52,610 nt of DNA, from positions 1 to 52,610 of the forward strand of contig JAIEQI010000102.1 of NCBI GenBank assembly GCA_019747875.1. Direction: 5' to 3'. Below, in pieces: positions 51,551-52,610 of this stretch. Made by a program: the position numbers and the translations under genes. Positions within the stretch are counted from its first letter, which is position 1; the number at the start of each line of letters is the position of its first letter. Source of the stretch: Candidatus Obscuribacterales bacterium (GTDB lineage: Bacteria; Cyanobacteriota; Vampirovibrionia; Obscuribacterales; Obscuribacteraceae). Under the pieces are notes generated by a model. That model did not search any database and was not told the origin of the DNA. It was given only the letters and a program-made list of their open reading frames with translations.

Positions 51551-52111
51551 ATGGATGACGATGAGCACTTTAACGTTACTGTGGGCGAAAACGTGACCGA
51601 GGTTTGCCACCTGCTAGAACTAACCTGCGATCTCATAGAACGGGATCAAATCGGAACCGCGAGGCAAAGAGAATCAATCAAGCAGTTATTTGATGCTTCT
51701 CTTGCAACTTTTGATGAAAGCATCCTCCAAGACATAAAGAAAAAGTTGCCTCACGCATGCTTTCCTCGACTTTCGAAGTATTCGGAGATGGAGGAGTTGA
51801 CCGTTAGATCATCAGAAGAACCAACGGAGCCTCTTCAACACCTAAGTTTCCCTGACAAACTAGTGGCAATATCTATTAGGCAGGCAGTCTTCAATGTAAT
51901 TTCGCTACTTGATAGAAGTTGTGCATTATTTGAACATTCGGGATCTTCGGTCGAGGAGAAAAATCTGTACAAGCTACGGATCGCCCAAATACTTGGCGGT
52001 CCGTTGGATGAGATCATGACAGACTTATTTGTAGCTCATCCTGAGTTGGCTATTCTCGACTGGAAAACGGACTATGATTGGGATGAAATAGGGCAGAGCC
52101 GAATGGATTGA
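51551..52111 (+). CDS. Unknown protein after the RHS gene, possible immunity protein
   Basis: A 186-residue acidic, helical protein without a signal peptide, starting at ATG 51551 with GAGG six bases upstream and 17 bp after the RHS stop. An ATG at 51536 is also in frame. I recognise no family. Genes in this position after RHS proteins often encode immunity proteins to the C-terminal toxin, but here the tail is a Cys-rich segment of unknown activity, so the role is only inferred from position. Confidence 0.6.
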   Translation: MDDDEHFNVTVGENVTEVCHLLELTCDLIERDQIGTARQRESIKQLFDASLATFDESILQDIKKKLPHACFPRLSKYSEMEELTVRSSEEPTEPLQHLSFPDKLVAISIRQAVFNVISLLDRSCALFEHSGSSVEEKNLYKLRIAQILGGPLDEIMTDLFVAHPELAILDWKTDYDWDEIGQSRMD

Positions 52112-52281
52112 TGATTGAGCTCCAGAGATCCACTTCCCGGGCGTCTTGGCTAGTGTTTTGCTTGCGCGCAGAATAGCGACAACGGAAACATCCGAGGAAA
52201 TTACTTCCGCGGACGTTCTTTTCTTGTTGTGAATTGCCTCTTTGCACATTTTTGCATGTGAGCTATGATGTCTGAAAAGGC

Positions 52282-52339
52282 TTGGTGGACAGGCGAAACG
52301 AGTGAGATTGGTAATCTTTTCTCGTTTTTTGTCCGCCAA
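52282..52339. repeat. Long nested inverted repeat before the integrase fragment
   Basis: Three nested stems: TTGGTGGAC (52282-52290) with GTCCGCCAA (52331-52339), AAACGAG (52296-52302) with CTCGTTT (52321-52327), and AGATT (52305-52309) with AATCT (52313-52317). The hairpin lies about 40 bp before the integrase-like start and could be a terminator, a leader structure or part of an element boundary. Confidence 0.6.
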
Positions 52340-52380
52340 ACTGCGACATGGCGGCACCAGTTCATGGGGTAGCTTTTGGG

Positions 52381-52581
52381 ATGGAAAAGATCACTGCAAA
52401 ACTAGTTGAGTCTGTATCACTTTCAAGTCAAAAACGAGTGAGAATAATTCGCGACCTGGATCTGAAAGGATTTGGATTGAGAATCACTTCCGGCGCGTTA
52501 ACCTTCGTTGTTGAAGCCCGGGTACATGGCGAGGTAAGCGTTCCAGCAACCACATTGTTGAAAAACCGAATTGATTATTGA
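52381..52581 (+). pseudogene. Truncated tyrosine integrase, Arm-binding N-terminus
   Basis: A 66-residue frame starting MEKITAKLVESV, followed by RVRIIRDLDLKGFGLRI and TFVVEARVHGE, which matches the N-terminal Arm-DNA-binding region of phage-type tyrosine integrases (usual D.....GFGLRV....K.fvv.yR..G). The frame then leaves the pattern and stops at 52581, whereas a full integrase has about 400 residues. A +2 shift near 52530 would give GKRSSNHIVEK before another stop, so the gene appears decayed. It marks the likely edge of an integrated element or a remnant of one. Confidence 0.55.
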
Positions 52582-52610
52582 TACCGTTGCGGAAGATTGT
52601 AACATCAGAG

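Noticed and set aside
52025..52357. 110-codon minus-strand frame opposite the right-end genes
   Set aside because: It overlaps the end of the possible immunity gene and the hairpin, has no recognisable domain, and lacks a ribosome binding site.
1..52610. tRNA, rRNA and known riboswitch genes
   Set aside because: I looked for T-loop-like GGTTCGAATCC stretches, rRNA segments and familiar riboswitch cores and saw none; short or divergent RNAs could be missed without a covariance search.

Overview
This 52.6 kb window looks like chromosomal DNA from a free-living bacterium with an envelope rich in secreted and membrane proteins. Base composition is near 50% GC by eye. The mix of a RpaB/NblR-like OmpR regulator, a CHASE2 two-component pair, PknB-type kinase with a TPR tail, VIT/VWA protein, giant RHS protein and many coiled-coil or low-complexity proteins resembles the non-photosynthetic sister lineages of Cyanobacteria (Vampirovibrionia/Melainabacteria, perhaps Obscuribacterales). 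That placement is inference from gene style; no rRNA or other phylogenetic marker was used.

Layout. 1-272: inverted and direct short repeats. 273-2791: ribF-recF on the minus strand, divergent from gyrB, an unknown gene and a CDP-alcohol phosphatidyltransferase gene (3363-6699). 6577-7780: an XRE-type regulator converging on, and overlapping, the lipid gene, then a gene-poor stretch with a 21-bp tandem repeat. 7781-10384: Ser/Thr kinase. 10487-13200: a MshEN-like protein and dxs (minus). 13495-15384: a secreted HMA-like protein and a repeat-rich soluble protein. 15450-22913: an envelope module made of a secreted VIT/VWA protein, divergent from a CHASE2 histidine kinase, NarL-type regulator and secreted partner gene that overlap head to tail. 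22996-29622: dnaX, acylphosphatase, a coiled-coil/minisatellite/J-like protein, and der. 29667-32428: an in-frame PlsY-HtrA fusion and an OmpR-type regulator. 33382-39178: one MBOAT acyltransferase followed by three tandem SGNH-like paralogues and a small unknown gene, probably an exopolysaccharide O-acylation locus. 39328-41736: SDR, LRV-repeat protein and methyltransferase around TetR-type operator palindromes. 42078-52111: an accessory block with a LamG/CHB_HEX_C protein, a 2603-residue RHS protein and a possible immunity gene. 52381-52581: a truncated integrase start.

Most striking observations. (1) A roughly 100-residue module with a YTVxSGDT...IAxxL...IN...A..SG pattern occurs eight times inside the RHS protein and once inside the LamG domain of its neighbour, interrupting the host domains cleanly. 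(2) PlsY and an HtrA-type protease share one open reading frame, with an internal ribosome binding site, ATG and signal peptide at the joint. (3) The VIT/VWA protein and the secreted product of the adjacent two-component operon share a near-identical LQILDERPxVxDFRxAP motif. (4) A J-domain-like HPD motif ends a coiled-coil protein that carries sixteen 6-residue repeats. Essential housekeeping genes (recF, gyrB, dxs, dnaX, der, pgsA, plsY) are interleaved with lineage-specific envelope genes throughout.
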